64,000 bases of DNA from assembly GCA_900551995.1 (NCBI GenBank), contig URXW01000002.1, forward strand, positions 28,467 to 92,466. The letters are read 5' to 3'. The stretch comes from an uncultured Eubacteriales bacterium. Lineage in GTDB: Bacteria > Bacillota > Clostridia > Oscillospirales > Oscillospiraceae. Positions 16,005 to 25,118 of the stretch are shown piece by piece; the first letter of the stretch is position 1, and each line of letters opens with the position of its first letter. A program made the position numbers and the translations under genes. The notes beneath the pieces were generated by a model. It ran no database searches. It saw only the letters and a list, made by a program, of their open reading frames with translations, and was not told the DNA's origin.

Positions 16005-16718
16005 TTAGTCCGTCGTCAGGGACAGCCCTCTGGCGAGCCGCTCACGCTCCGCCTGACTGAGCCGCAGGTACACCGGGAGCAGCTCCTGCGCCGTGCAGGT
16101 CAGCCCCGCGGCGGCCATGCGCTCTGCGGCAAGGGCGACGCCGGCGGCGTTCTGGAGGCGGTGCAGGGGGGAGGCAAGGCGGCAGGGGACGCCGCTCTCC
16201 CGCAGCTGGCGGTACAGCAGCTCCGCGCCGTCGCCCACGATGAGCTTCGGCTCCGGCAGGGCGGACAGCTCCTGCGCCGCCTGCTCCACGGAAACGGCGC
16301 GATCCGCGCACAGCCGGGTGACGCTACCGTTTTCGCAGCGGAAAAAGGCGTTGTATATCTGCTGCCGCCGTGCGTCCATGGCACCGGCGACGATGCCCTC
16401 AAAGTCGGTGACGCCGAACGCCATCGCCTCCAGCGTGGAGACGCCGCAGCAGGGCAGCTCCCGTGCCCACGCCAGACCCTTGGTTGCGGAGATGCCGATG
16501 CGTATGCCGGTGAAGCTGCCGGGGCCGCAGGCCACCGCCACAGCGTCCATGTCGTCCATGGAAAGCCCCGCTGTGCGGAGCATACCGTCCAGCAGGGGCA
16601 TCAGGGTGACGCTGTGGGTCAGCCCACGGTTCTGGTACGCCTGAGACAGCAGCGCACCGTCCTCCGTTACGGCGACGGATACGCTCTTGGCGGAGGTCTC
16701 CAAAGCCAGAATTTTCAA
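16005..16718 (-). CDS. tsaB: tRNA threonylcarbamoyladenosine biosynthesis protein TsaB
   Basis: A 237-residue ASKHA-fold protein that dimerises with TsaD for t6A37 formation on ANN-decoding tRNAs. The N-terminus ILALETSAKSVSVAV and the block VACGPGSFTGIRIG (63-76) are diagnostic. It overlaps tsaE by four bases (ATGA at 16715-16718), the usual coupling. The tsaD gene is not in the window. Confidence 0.93.
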   Translation of the reverse strand: MKILALETSAKSVSVAVTEDGALLSQAYQNRGLTHSVTLMPLLDGMLRTAGLSMDDMDAVAVACGPGSFTGIRIGISATKGLAWARELPCCGVSTLEAMAFGVTDFEGIVAGAMDARRQQIYNAFFRCENGSVTRLCADRAVSVEQAAQELSALPEPKLIVGDGAELLYRQLRESGVPCRLASPLHRLQNAAGVALAAERMAAAGLTCTAQELLPVYLRLSQAERERLARGLSLTTD

Positions 16719-17140
16719 GGTGTCTCGCCTCCCGTGACGGTGATGATACGGTCGTTTTCGCCATCGCCCCGTGCGATGCTGACCCAGAGGGTGTCATCCG
16801 GCAGGGCGTCCTCCACGCGCTCCGACCACTCCACGGCGCACACGCCGCCCCGGGAGAGATAGTCCTCCCAGCCGATGTCGAACAGCTCGTCGGAGCTGTC
16901 CAGCCGGTACATATCGAAGTGGAACAGGGGCAGCGCGCCGCTGTATTCATTGACGATGGTGAACGTGGGGCTGGTGACGCGGCAGGTGCAGCCCAGACCG
17001 CGCGCCAGCCCGCGGGTGAAGGCGGTCTTGCCCATGCCCAGATCGCCGCGGTACGCCACCACGCTGCCGGGGCGGAGCGTCCTGCCCAGCTGCTCGCCCA
17101 GCTGCTCCGTTTCCTCCGGACTGTGGGACAGATATTCCAT
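16715..17140 (-). CDS. tsaE: tRNA threonylcarbamoyladenosine biosynthesis ATPase TsaE
   Basis: A 141-residue P-loop ATPase of the t6A pathway. Walker A is GDLGMGKT (32-39); SPTFTIVNEY and HFDMYRLD follow as in all TsaE proteins. First gene of the minus-strand run tsaE-tsaB-upp. GGGAGG lies just before ATG 17140. Confidence 0.94.
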   Translation of the reverse strand: MEYLSHSPEETEQLGEQLGRTLRPGSVVAYRGDLGMGKTAFTRGLARGLGCTCRVTSPTFTIVNEYSGALPLFHFDMYRLDSSDELFDIGWEDYLSRGGVCAVEWSERVEDALPDDTLWVSIARGDGENDRIITVTGGETP

Positions 17141-17170
17141 GGACGCACCTCCCGTAACTCAAATCGACTT

Positions 17171-17179
17171 ATTATAGCA
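17171..17179 (-). promoter_or_regulatory. Extended -10 promoter of tsaE-tsaB
   Basis: Minus-strand TGCTATAAT (17171-17179), a perfect extended -10, 31 bases before tsaE. The -35 region is poor, as is usual for extended -10 promoters. Confidence 0.55.
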
Positions 17180-17213
17180 TGGCGGGAGGAAAAAGAAAAG
17201 AGCAAAACGGCGG

Positions 17214-17242
17214 TTTACACGGAAAACATCTTGTGGTACACT
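17214..17242 (+). promoter_or_regulatory. Sigma-A promoter of rodA
   Basis: TTTACA (17214-17219), 17-bp spacer, TACACT (17237-17242), 32 bases before the rodA start; divergent from the tsaE promoter. Confidence 0.55.
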
Positions 17243-17273
17243 TATTCGGAGAAACGAGAAGGGAGGTGCCGCC

Positions 17274-18425
17274 ATGCTGCGCCGTATACGGGAGACGTGC
17301 AGAGACGTGCTGCGGCAGTCCGATCTGCTGCTGCTGACGCTGTGCGGCGGCACGTCTCTGTTCGGGCTGCTGATGATCGCCAGTGCCACCCGGTATACCC
17401 ACACCGGCCGCTACGTGCTGGTGCAGGGAGCGTCGCTGCTCATCGGCGTGGTGCTGTACCTCGTGGTGTCCCAGATCGACCTGAACGAGCTTGTCAAATA
17501 CTGGAAGTGGATATTCCTCGTGGGCGTGGCGTTTATCCTTCTGCTGCTGACGCCCTTCGGCGTGGCGGGGAACACCGGAAACCGCGCATGGCTGGAATTT
17601 CCGTTCCTGCCGGTGAATATCCAGCCGGCGGAGATCGTGAAGATCACGTTCATCCTCGTGCTGGCGAAGCAGCTGTCATGGCTGAAGGAAAACCGCGACC
17701 TGCGCTCTGTGACGTCCATCGCCATGCTGGCGGTGCACTTCGGCATTATATTCGTGCTGTACTACAAGATCTCCTCGGACATGGGCAGCGCGCTGGTGTT
17801 CCTGTTCGTGTTCGGCTGTATGTGCTTCGTGGCGGGGGTGGCTCTCCGGTGGTTTCTGATCGGTCTCGGCGGGGGCGGACTGCTGTTCTACGCTATGTGG
17901 GATCTGAACCTCATGGAGAACTACATGAAAAAGAGGTTCATCGTCCTGTTTGACCACAGCTTCGACCCGCTGGACACCGGCTGGCAGCAGACCCGCAGTC
18001 TTCTGACGCTGGGCGGCGGCAAGATCTTCGGGCAGGGGCTGTTCCACGGGGTACAGACCCAGAGCGAGAACCCCTCCAGCCTGCCCCACCGCCACACGGA
18101 CTTCATCTTCTCCGTGATCGGCGAGGAGCTGGGGATGGTGGGCTGCGTGCTGACGCTGCTGCTGCTGACCGCCATTATCCTGCGGTGCGTCTACGTGGCG
18201 CGGCACGCCCGGACGCAGCTGGAGAGCTGCGTCTGCATCGGCGTGGCAAGCGTCATTATCTTCCAGGTCATCATCAACGTGGGTATGTGCCTGTTCGTCA
18301 TGCCCGTTATCGGGCTGACGCTGCCGTTTATCAGCTACGGCGGCTCGTCGCTGGTGATGCTGTTTGCCGCCATGGGGATGGTCTCCGGCGTCCACGGCAG
18401 GGCGAAGCCGGAATGGCTGCGATAA
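17274..18425 (+). CDS. rodA: SEDS-family peptidoglycan polymerase (RodA/FtsW type)
   Basis: A 383-residue integral membrane protein with about ten helices. SEDS motifs are present: PAEIVKITFIL, SSDMGSALVFLF, HTDFIFSVIGEELG and FISYGGSS. Family members polymerise lipid II glycan chains with a class B penicillin-binding protein, for elongation (RodA) or division (FtsW). No partner PBP is next to it, so RodA versus FtsW/SpoVE is not fully settled; short size and motif context favour RodA. GGGAGG precedes ATG 17274. Confidence 0.88.
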   Translation: MLRRIRETCRDVLRQSDLLLLTLCGGTSLFGLLMIASATRYTHTGRYVLVQGASLLIGVVLYLVVSQIDLNELVKYWKWIFLVGVAFILLLLTPFGVAGNTGNRAWLEFPFLPVNIQPAEIVKITFILVLAKQLSWLKENRDLRSVTSIAMLAVHFGIIFVLYYKISSDMGSALVFLFVFGCMCFVAGVALRWFLIGLGGGGLLFYAMWDLNLMENYMKKRFIVLFDHSFDPLDTGWQQTRSLLTLGGGKIFGQGLFHGVQTQSENPSSLPHRHTDFIFSVIGEELGMVGCVLTLLLLTAIILRCVYVARHARTQLESCVCIGVASVIIFQVIINVGMCLFVMPVIGLTLPFISYGGSSLVMLFAAMGMVSGVHGRAKPEWLR

Positions 18426-18429
18426 GAGA

Positions 18430-18465
18430 AAAACGGCACCCTGGAGGGGTGCCGTTTTGGTTTTT
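18430..18465 (+). terminator. Terminator after rodA
   Basis: 12-bp stem AAAACGGCACCC/GGGTGCCGTTTT (18430-18441 with 18447-18458), followed by GGTTTTT. Confidence 0.85.
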
Positions 18466-18467
18466 GG

Positions 18468-18496
18468 TTGTATTCCCGGTGGGACTGTGCTATAAT
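18468..18496 (+). promoter_or_regulatory. Sigma-A promoter of the ddl operon
   Basis: TTGTAT (18468-18473), 17-bp spacer, TATAAT (18491-18496) with an extended TGC in front; 68 bases before ddl. Confidence 0.75.
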
Positions 18497-18563
18497 AATC
18501 TATCAAATCATGGGGGCGTGGGGTCATTTTGACCCCGCGCCGCCCGAAAGCGAGGAAACGCTT

Positions 18564-19625
18564 ATGAAAATCGTGGTATTGGCAGGCGGTCTGTCCCCCG
18601 AGCGTCAGGTGGCTCTCACCAGCGGCACCGGCGTGTGTAAGGCTCTGCGGGAGAAGGGGCACAAGGCGGTGCTGGTGGATATGTTCCTTGGGCTTGAGAG
18701 CTACGAGGGGCGGCTGGAGGATATTTTCGACGCGCCGGACGGTCTGTGCGGACAGAGCCGCGTGGAGAGGGTGGAGCCGGATCTGGACGCCGTGCGCCGC
18801 AGCCGTAAGGACAAGAGCAGCAGTATGCTGGGCAAGGACGTGCTGACCGTGTGCCGCATGGCGGACGCGGTGTTTCTGGCACTCCACGGCAGCTGCGGCG
18901 AGGACGGGCGGATCCAGGCGACGCTGGATCTGCTGGGCGTGCCCTATACCGGCTCCGGCTATCTGGGCAGCGGCATGGCGATGGACAAATCCGTCACCAA
19001 ACGCATGATGGACTCTCTGGGCATCCGCACCGCGCCGTGGCATGACGTGCATTACACCGAGGCGGACATCCCCCGTCTGGTGGAGGAGCTGGAGGTGCCC
19101 TGCGCCGTAAAGATCGTCAACGGCGGCAGCTCCATCGGCGTGGAGCTGCCCGACACCAAGGCGCAACTGGAGACGGCTCTCCGCAGTCTGCTGCGCTACG
19201 GCGACCACGTGGTGGTGGAGAAGAAGATCAAGGGGCGCGAAATTCAGATCGCCGTGCTGGGGGACACGTATCTCCCCGCCGTGGAGATCATCCCCAAGGG
19301 GGCGTATTTCGACTATGTGTGCAAGTACCAGAAGGACGGCGCGGTGGAGCTGTGCCCCGCCCCCATTACCGACGAGGAATGGCGGCAGGTGGGCGAGATG
19401 GCTCTGACGCTCCACCGGGGGCTGGGGCTGGACGTATACTCCCGCGCCGACTTCATTCTGGATGAGAACGGGCAGGCGTGGTGTCTGGAGATCAACACGC
19501 TGCCGGGCATGACCCCCACCAGCCTTGTGCCCCAGGAGGCGGCGCAGGTGGGCTATTCCTACGGAGATCTGTGCGAGAAGATCGTGGAGCTGTCTCTGGC
19601 GGCGCGGAAGGCGGCGCGTACATGA
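18564..19625 (+). CDS. ddl: D-alanine--D-alanine ligase
   Basis: ATP-grasp ligase making the D-Ala-D-Ala terminus of peptidoglycan precursors. ATG 18564 (MKIVVLAGGLSPER) follows AGGAAA; the frame is open further upstream but upstream residues do not fit the family. Conserved blocks: ALHGSCGEDG, NGGSSIGV and CLEINTLPGMT. 353 residues, normal length. It overlaps murF by ATGA, which couples the two consecutive steps. Confidence 0.94.
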   Translation: MKIVVLAGGLSPERQVALTSGTGVCKALREKGHKAVLVDMFLGLESYEGRLEDIFDAPDGLCGQSRVERVEPDLDAVRRSRKDKSSSMLGKDVLTVCRMADAVFLALHGSCGEDGRIQATLDLLGVPYTGSGYLGSGMAMDKSVTKRMMDSLGIRTAPWHDVHYTEADIPRLVEELEVPCAVKIVNGGSSIGVELPDTKAQLETALRSLLRYGDHVVVEKKIKGREIQIAVLGDTYLPAVEIIPKGAYFDYVCKYQKDGAVELCPAPITDEEWRQVGEMALTLHRGLGLDVYSRADFILDENGQAWCLEINTLPGMTPTSLVPQEAAQVGYSYGDLCEKIVELSLAARKAART

Positions 19626-20968
19626 GACGGCTGTTCCCACAGGAGATATGCGCCGCCGTGGGCGGGACGCTGTTACAATGCGGCGCACCCGTCACCGGCG
19701 TCACCACCGACAGCCGCCGCGCAGGAGAGGGGATGCTGTTCATCCCGCTGGTGGGGGAGCGTTTCGACGGGCACGACTACGTGGATAAGGCGTTGCAGAG
19801 CGGGGCGGCGGGCTGTTTGACCGCTAAAACGCCGGAGACGCTGCTGCCGGGTAAGCTCTACGTGCAGGTGCCCGACACGCGCCTTGCCCTGCGGGCACTG
19901 GCGTCGTGGTATCGCGGGCAGTTCCGTATTCCCGTGGTGCAGGTCACCGGCTCTGCCGGAAAGACCACCACCAAGGAGATGATCGCCTGCGTTCTCTCCC
20001 GCCGGTATCGCACCCTCAAGACCGAGGGGAATCTGAACAACGACATCGGTGCACCGCTGACGCTGCTGCGCCTGACGGCGGAGCACGAGGCGGCGGTCAT
20101 TGAAACGGGCATGAACCATTTCGGCGAGATACGGTATCTGGGCGAGATGGTGCGGCCCGACATCGCCGTGATCACCAATGTGGGCGACGCACACATTGAG
20201 AATCTCGGCAACACACGGCAGGGGATATTGCAGGCGAAGTGCGAGATCTTCGAGAACCTTGCCCCCGGCGGTATCGCCGTGCTCAACGGCGACGACGAGC
20301 TGCTGAATACCGTCACGCTGCCCCAGACCGTCCTGCGCTGCGGCGTGGGCGCGCACTGCGACGTCCGCGTGACCGGCGTGGAGGATCGCGGACTGGAGGG
20401 CGTGGCGTGCACCGTGACCACCGGGAAGAACGTGTACCGCCTGTCGGTATCGGCACCCGGAGGGTATATGCTCTACCCCATGGCGATGGCTGCCGCCATC
20501 GGCGAACGGCTGGGGCTGACGGGGGAGGAGATCGCCGCCGGCGTGGCGGACTACGCCCCGGTGGGCAGCCGGATGCACATTATCCGCATGGAGGGGGAGC
20601 GGCTGGTCATTGACGACTGCTACAACGCCAACCCACAGTCCATGGCGGAGGGGATACGGATGCTCTCCACCAGCCGCCAGAGACGCCGCTTGGCGGTGCT
20701 GGGCGACATGGGAGAGCTGGGGGAGCTGACGGCGCAGGCGCACCGGGACATGGGCGCGCTGACGCGGCAGCTGTCCGTCACCACCGTGGCGGTGGGGGAG
20801 AAGATGAAGTCTCTGACCGAGACGAATCCCGACGCCCTGTGGTTCCCCACGGTGGAGGCGGCGATGCCCGCCATCCGGGAGCTGTTCACCCCCGGCACCG
20901 CCGTGCTGGTGAAGGCGTCCCGCGCCATGCATTTTGAGACTATCGTAAAGGAATTAGAAAAGCAGTAA
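19622..20968 (+). CDS. murF: UDP-N-acetylmuramoyl-tripeptide--D-alanyl-D-alanine ligase
   Basis: Adds D-Ala-D-Ala to UDP-MurNAc-tripeptide. The 448-residue protein has the Mur ligase ATP loop GSAGKTTTKEM (110-120), the ETGMNHFGEI block, and DDCYNANPQSM in the central domain. Start ATG 19622 overlaps the ddl stop. Its stop codon is immediately followed by the next ATG, so the run is tightly coupled. Confidence 0.95.
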   Translation: MRRLFPQEICAAVGGTLLQCGAPVTGVTTDSRRAGEGMLFIPLVGERFDGHDYVDKALQSGAAGCLTAKTPETLLPGKLYVQVPDTRLALRALASWYRGQFRIPVVQVTGSAGKTTTKEMIACVLSRRYRTLKTEGNLNNDIGAPLTLLRLTAEHEAAVIETGMNHFGEIRYLGEMVRPDIAVITNVGDAHIENLGNTRQGILQAKCEIFENLAPGGIAVLNGDDELLNTVTLPQTVLRCGVGAHCDVRVTGVEDRGLEGVACTVTTGKNVYRLSVSAPGGYMLYPMAMAAAIGERLGLTGEEIAAGVADYAPVGSRMHIIRMEGERLVIDDCYNANPQSMAEGIRMLSTSRQRRRLAVLGDMGELGELTAQAHRDMGALTRQLSVTTVAVGEKMKSLTETNPDALWFPTVEAAMPAIRELFTPGTAVLVKASRAMHFETIVKELEKQ

Positions 20969-22876
20969 ATGGTCGATATTCGCGTTTCGGGGCTGGTGAA
21001 GTCCTTTGATCTGGAAAAAAGAATACTGGACGGACTGACCTTTCAGGTGGACAGCGGCGAGCGGGTAGGACTGCTGGGGCGCAACGGTGCCGGCAAGACC
21101 ACCGTGTTCCGTATGCTCACCGGCGAGCTGGAGGCGGACGAGGGCGAGGTACAGATCGCCGCCGGACGCCGTCTGGGGCTGATCTCCCAGATCCCCGTCT
21201 ACCCGGCGGGCTATACGGTGGAGGATGTGCTGCAAACTGCCTTCTCCCGGATGTTCCGGCTGAAGGACGAGATGGACGCGCTGACGCTCCGCATGGAGCG
21301 GGGTGACAGCGACGAGGCGACGCTCCGCCGCTACGGGGAGCTGAACGCCCGGTTCGAGGGCTTGGGCGGCTGGGACACGGAGACGGCGGTGAACAAGGTC
21401 GCCAACGGTCTGAGCATCTCCGATGAAATGCGTACCCGCCCCTTTGACTGTCTCTCCGGCGGCGAAAAGACGCGGGTGAATCTGGGGCGGCTCATTCTGG
21501 AGGACACGGACATCTTGCTGCTGGACGAGCCTACGAACCATCTGGACTTACAGGCCACGGAGTGGCTGGAGGAGTATCTCCGCAAATTCCGGGGCACCGT
21601 GGTGACCATCAGCCACGACCGCTATTTCCTCGACCGCACCGTGACCCGCATCATCGAGATACAGGACGGTAAGGCGGAGCTTTACAGCGGGAATTACAGC
21701 TTTTACGCCATTGAGAAGGAACGCCGCTATCAGGAGCGGATGAAGCAGTATCTGAAGGAGCAGGCGAAGATCCAGCAGCTGGAAAAAGCCGCCGAGCAGA
21801 TGCACCTGTGGGCGTTCATGGGCAACGACGCCCTCCATAAGCGGGCGTTCTCCATGGAAAAGCGCATTGAGCGTATGCGTACCACCGCCAAGCCCACCAA
21901 GGCGCGCCGTCTGGAGGCGCGGTTCCAGAGCCGGGAGTTCAAGGGCGACGAGGTCATGCAGATCAAGGGCGTGTCCAAGGCGTTCGGCGAGAAGAAACTG
22001 TTCGAGGACGTGTACCTCCGCTGCGAGGGCGGGGAGCGCATCGCGCTGCTGGGCGAGAACGGCACCGGAAAGACCACGCTTTTGAATATGCTCACCGGCT
22101 ATGACCGCCCCGACAGCGGAAGCATACGTCTGGGGCCGTCGGTCAAGGCGGCGTATCTGCCGCAAGTCATCCACTTCGCCCACCCGGAGCGCAGTATGCT
22201 GGACACCATGCTCTATGAGCTGGACATCACGCCACAGTCGGCGCGGAACCGTCTGGCGGCGTACCAGTTCACCGGGGAGGATGTATTCAAGCCCGTGTCC
22301 GTCCTGTCCGGCGGCGAGCTGAGCCGCCTGCGGCTGTGTATGCTCATGGATGAGAGCATCAACCTCCTCATACTGGACGAGCCTACCAACCATCTGGACA
22401 TCGACTCCCGGGAGTGGCTGGAGCAGGCGGTGGAGGCGTTCGACGGCACGCTGCTGTTCGTCAGCCATGACCGGTACTTCATCAACCGCTTTGCCACCCG
22501 CGTCTGGGAGCTGGCGGACGGCGTTATCACCGACTATCCCATGGGCTTTGCCCAGTACCGCCGCGCCAAGGACGAGGAGCACGCCGCCGCAGCGGCGGCG
22601 GCAGCGGCGGCGCAATCCGCCGTGCCGAAGAAGAACGGCAGCCGGGGCAACCGCGCCCAGCAGGCGGCGAAAAAGCAGCTGACCATCTGCGAGACGGCGA
22701 TTTCCAAGCTGGAAGCGGACATAGGGCGGCTGGAGGCGGACATGGCGCAGTGCGCCACCGACGCGGAGAAGCTGAACGCTCTCTATCAGGAGCAGCAGGC
22801 ACTGAACGAACGGCTGGAGCAGGAGATGCTCCGCTGGGAGGAGCTGAGTCTGCAAGCCGAAGAACAGGAGAACTAA
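20969..22876 (+). CDS. ABC-F family ATPase (ribosome-associated, YdiF-like)
   Basis: A 635-residue protein with two ABC ATPase domains and no membrane segments. Walker A motifs are GRNGAGKTT (37-45) and GENGTGKTT; signatures are LSGGEKTRV and LSGGELSRL; both Walker B regions read LLLDEPTNHLD or LILDEPTNHLD. The interdomain linker (~230-310) is charged and helical, and a C-terminal coiled coil (~560-635) is present, as in YdiF/Uup. ABC-F proteins act on the ribosomal E site; some give antibiotic resistance, but this housekeeping position suggests a translation role. Confidence 0.9.
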   Translation: MVDIRVSGLVKSFDLEKRILDGLTFQVDSGERVGLLGRNGAGKTTVFRMLTGELEADEGEVQIAAGRRLGLISQIPVYPAGYTVEDVLQTAFSRMFRLKDEMDALTLRMERGDSDEATLRRYGELNARFEGLGGWDTETAVNKVANGLSISDEMRTRPFDCLSGGEKTRVNLGRLILEDTDILLLDEPTNHLDLQATEWLEEYLRKFRGTVVTISHDRYFLDRTVTRIIEIQDGKAELYSGNYSFYAIEKERRYQERMKQYLKEQAKIQQLEKAAEQMHLWAFMGNDALHKRAFSMEKRIERMRTTAKPTKARRLEARFQSREFKGDEVMQIKGVSKAFGEKKLFEDVYLRCEGGERIALLGENGTGKTTLLNMLTGYDRPDSGSIRLGPSVKAAYLPQVIHFAHPERSMLDTMLYELDITPQSARNRLAAYQFTGEDVFKPVSVLSGGELSRLRLCMLMDESINLLILDEPTNHLDIDSREWLEQAVEAFDGTLLFVSHDRYFINRFATRVWELADGVITDYPMGFAQYRRAKDEEHAAAAAAAAAAQSAVPKKNGSRGNRAQQAAKKQLTICETAISKLEADIGRLEADMAQCATDAEKLNALYQEQQALNERLEQEMLRWEELSLQAEEQEN

Positions 22877-22877
22877 T

Positions 22878-23369
22878 ATGAGCGATATTTTGTGTATTTA
22901 CTATTCCCGTACCGGGCACACCCGGCGCGCCATCAAGGAGATCGCCGAGGCGTTGGACGCGGAGGTCACCGCCATCACCGACGACACCGACCGCAGCGGC
23001 TGGCGCGGCTATATCCGCTGCGGCATGGACGCCATGAAAACGTCCACAAAGCCTTTGCAGCCCTTCCGGACGGAGAAGCCGCTGGAGGAGTACAAGCTGG
23101 TCATCGTGGGCAGCCCCGTGTGGGCGGGACGGTGCGCCAGCCCCATCCGCGCTCTGCTGAAGCGCAGAGGGCTGGAGATGGGCAGCGTGGCGTATGTGGT
23201 CACCCGCAGCACCGCCCAGCGCAGCGAGGAGGTCTACGACCAGATGGACATGTACACCGGCTCCGCCCACAAGCTGGCGGTGTCCCTGCGTCCCGGCAGC
23301 GAGGGCTATGAGTTCTGGCGCAACGATTTCATCCAGAACGTCCGCCGCTGGCTGGACGAGCAGCACTGA
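22878..23369 (+). CDS. Flavodoxin family protein
   Basis: A 163-residue flavodoxin-fold protein. The FMN phosphate-binding start YYSRTGHTRRAI and the loop GSPVWAGRCASPIRALL are present. Likely an FMN-dependent electron carrier or quinone-reductase-like protein; the exact substrate cannot be read from sequence. It begins one base after the ABC-F stop codon. Confidence 0.88.
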   Translation: MSDILCIYYSRTGHTRRAIKEIAEALDAEVTAITDDTDRSGWRGYIRCGMDAMKTSTKPLQPFRTEKPLEEYKLVIVGSPVWAGRCASPIRALLKRRGLEMGSVAYVVTRSTAQRSEEVYDQMDMYTGSAHKLAVSLRPGSEGYEFWRNDFIQNVRRWLDEQH

Positions 23370-23379
23370 GGGCTTCACC

Positions 23380-24450
23380 ATGCTGGAAAAGCTGAAAACC
23401 ATTGAGGAACGTCTGACGGAGGTGGAGCGTCAGCTGTCCGACCCGGCGGTGTACACCGACCGGGAGCGGCTCACCGCCCTCAGCCGTGAGCAGAAGGAGC
23501 TGACCCCCGTGGTGGGGTGCTATCGTGACTACCTCCGGGCGCACTCGTCCGCCCGGGCTGCGGAGGAGATGCTCTCCGACCCGGAGCTTCGCGCTCTGGC
23601 GCAGGAGGAGCTGACCGAGGCGAGGGCGGACATGGAGCGTTTGCAGGAACAGCTGAAGCGTCTGCTGCTGCCCCGCGACCCCAACGACGACAAGAACGTG
23701 ATATTGGAGATACGCGCCGGGATCGGCGGGGAGGAGGGCGCACTGTTCGCCGCCGACCTGCTGCGGATGTACACCATGTACGCCGAGCGGCGGGGCTGGA
23801 CGCTGTCCATCGTCAACGAGAATCTGACGGAGCTGGGCGGCGTCAAGGAGGTCAGCGCCGAGATCGAGGGCGCGGGCGCGTGGTCGCGCCTGAAGTTCGA
23901 GGCGGGCACCCACCGGGTGCAGCGCGTGCCGGAGACGGAGTCCTCCGGGCGCATCCAGACCTCCGCCGCCACCGTGGCGGTCATGCCGGAGGCGGAGGAG
24001 GTGGAGTTCACCATCGACCCCAAGGACTTGCAGATCGACACGTTCCGCTCCTCCGGTGCCGGGGGGCAGCACGTCAACAAGACGGAGTCCGCCATCCGCA
24101 TCACCCACCTGCCCACCGGCACGGTGGTGGAGTGTCAGGACGAGCGCAGCCAGTACAAGAACAAGGATCGCGCCATGAAGATCCTGCGCTCCAAGCTGTA
24201 CGAGGCGGAGCGGGAGAAGCAGAACGCCGCCATCGCCGCCACACGCAAAAGTCAGGTGGGCACCGGCGACCGCAGCGGCAAGATCCGTACCTACAATTTC
24301 CCCCAGAACCGCGTGACCGACCACCGGCTTACCGGGGACAGTAAAAATTTCAATATTGCTTCCGTTATCAACGGCGATCTGGACGATCTGATCGACGCCC
24401 TGACGCTGAACGATCAGGCTCAACGCTTGCAGGAGGGAAAGGAGAACTGA
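23380..24450 (+). CDS. prfA: Peptide chain release factor 1
   Basis: Class I release factor reading UAA and UAG. 356 residues. The catalytic GGQ is at 228-230 within SSGAGGQHVNKTES. ATG 23380 starts MLEKLKTIEERL; GAGGG precedes it. The frame is open upstream but overlaps the flavodoxin gene. No prmC methyltransferase gene is adjacent, unlike in many genomes. Confidence 0.95.
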   Translation: MLEKLKTIEERLTEVERQLSDPAVYTDRERLTALSREQKELTPVVGCYRDYLRAHSSARAAEEMLSDPELRALAQEELTEARADMERLQEQLKRLLLPRDPNDDKNVILEIRAGIGGEEGALFAADLLRMYTMYAERRGWTLSIVNENLTELGGVKEVSAEIEGAGAWSRLKFEAGTHRVQRVPETESSGRIQTSAATVAVMPEAEEVEFTIDPKDLQIDTFRSSGAGGQHVNKTESAIRITHLPTGTVVECQDERSQYKNKDRAMKILRSKLYEAEREKQNAAIAATRKSQVGTGDRSGKIRTYNFPQNRVTDHRLTGDSKNFNIASVINGDLDDLIDALTLNDQAQRLQEGKEN

Positions 24451-24452
24451 CA

Positions 24453-25091
24453 ATGAACCAGTACAGGAAAAAGATGTATGACCTCGCCGGCCCCAAGACC
24501 GTGGAGGCTCTGAACAAACGCCGCTTCGAGGCGTACTACTGTTCCACCGCCGCCGAGGCGGTGGAGAAGGTGCTGGAGCTGACCCCCAAGACGGACGTGG
24601 TGTCCTGGGGCGGTGCCATGACCGTGGACGAGCTGGGCATCAAGCAGCGCATGGCGCAGGAGGGCTACACCCTCCTTGACCGCGACACCGCCCAGTCTCC
24701 GGAGGAGAAGCAGGCTATCATGCGTCAGGCACTGACCTGCGGCACGTTTCTGATGAGCAGCAACGCCATCTCCAAGGACGGCCAGCTGGTGAACATCGAC
24801 GGCAACGGCAACCGCGTGGCCGCCATGTGCTTCGGCCCCCGTCAGGTGGTGGTCGTGGCGGGCATGAACAAGGTGCTGGGCACGCTGGACGACGCCGTTG
24901 CCCGCGCCCGCAACGTGGCGGCTCCCGCCAACGCCCAGCGGTTCGGGATCAAGACGCCCTGCGGTCTTACGGGACAGTGCGGCGACTGCACCAGCCCCGA
25001 CTGCATCTGCTCCAAGCTGGTCATCACCCGGTTCTGTATGCCGGAACGCCGCATCAAGGTCGTTCTGGTGGGCGAGGATCTGGGTCTGTAA
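24453..25091 (+). CDS. LUD domain protein (LutC/YkgG-like)
   Basis: A 212-residue single-domain member of the LUD family. The core VVSWGGAMTVDELG and LMSSNAISKDGQLVNIDGNGNRVAAM are typical, and the C-terminal block GQCGDCTSPDCICSKLVITR has clustered Cys. Some relatives take part in lactate oxidation with LutA and LutB, which are absent here, so that role should not be assumed. AAAGGAGAA precedes the start; it lies two bases after prfA. Confidence 0.82.
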   Translation: MNQYRKKMYDLAGPKTVEALNKRRFEAYYCSTAAEAVEKVLELTPKTDVVSWGGAMTVDELGIKQRMAQEGYTLLDRDTAQSPEEKQAIMRQALTCGTFLMSSNAISKDGQLVNIDGNGNRVAAMCFGPRQVVVVAGMNKVLGTLDDAVARARNVAAPANAQRFGIKTPCGLTGQCGDCTSPDCICSKLVITRFCMPERRIKVVLVGEDLGL

Positions 25092-25118
25092 GTAATCTGC
25101 CGAAAAGAGGAAAGCTCC

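Noticed and set aside
24453..25091. LutC in a lactate-oxidation operon
   Set aside because: No LutA or LutB gene is near; the gene sits in a translation and cell-wall operon, so only the LUD domain is called.
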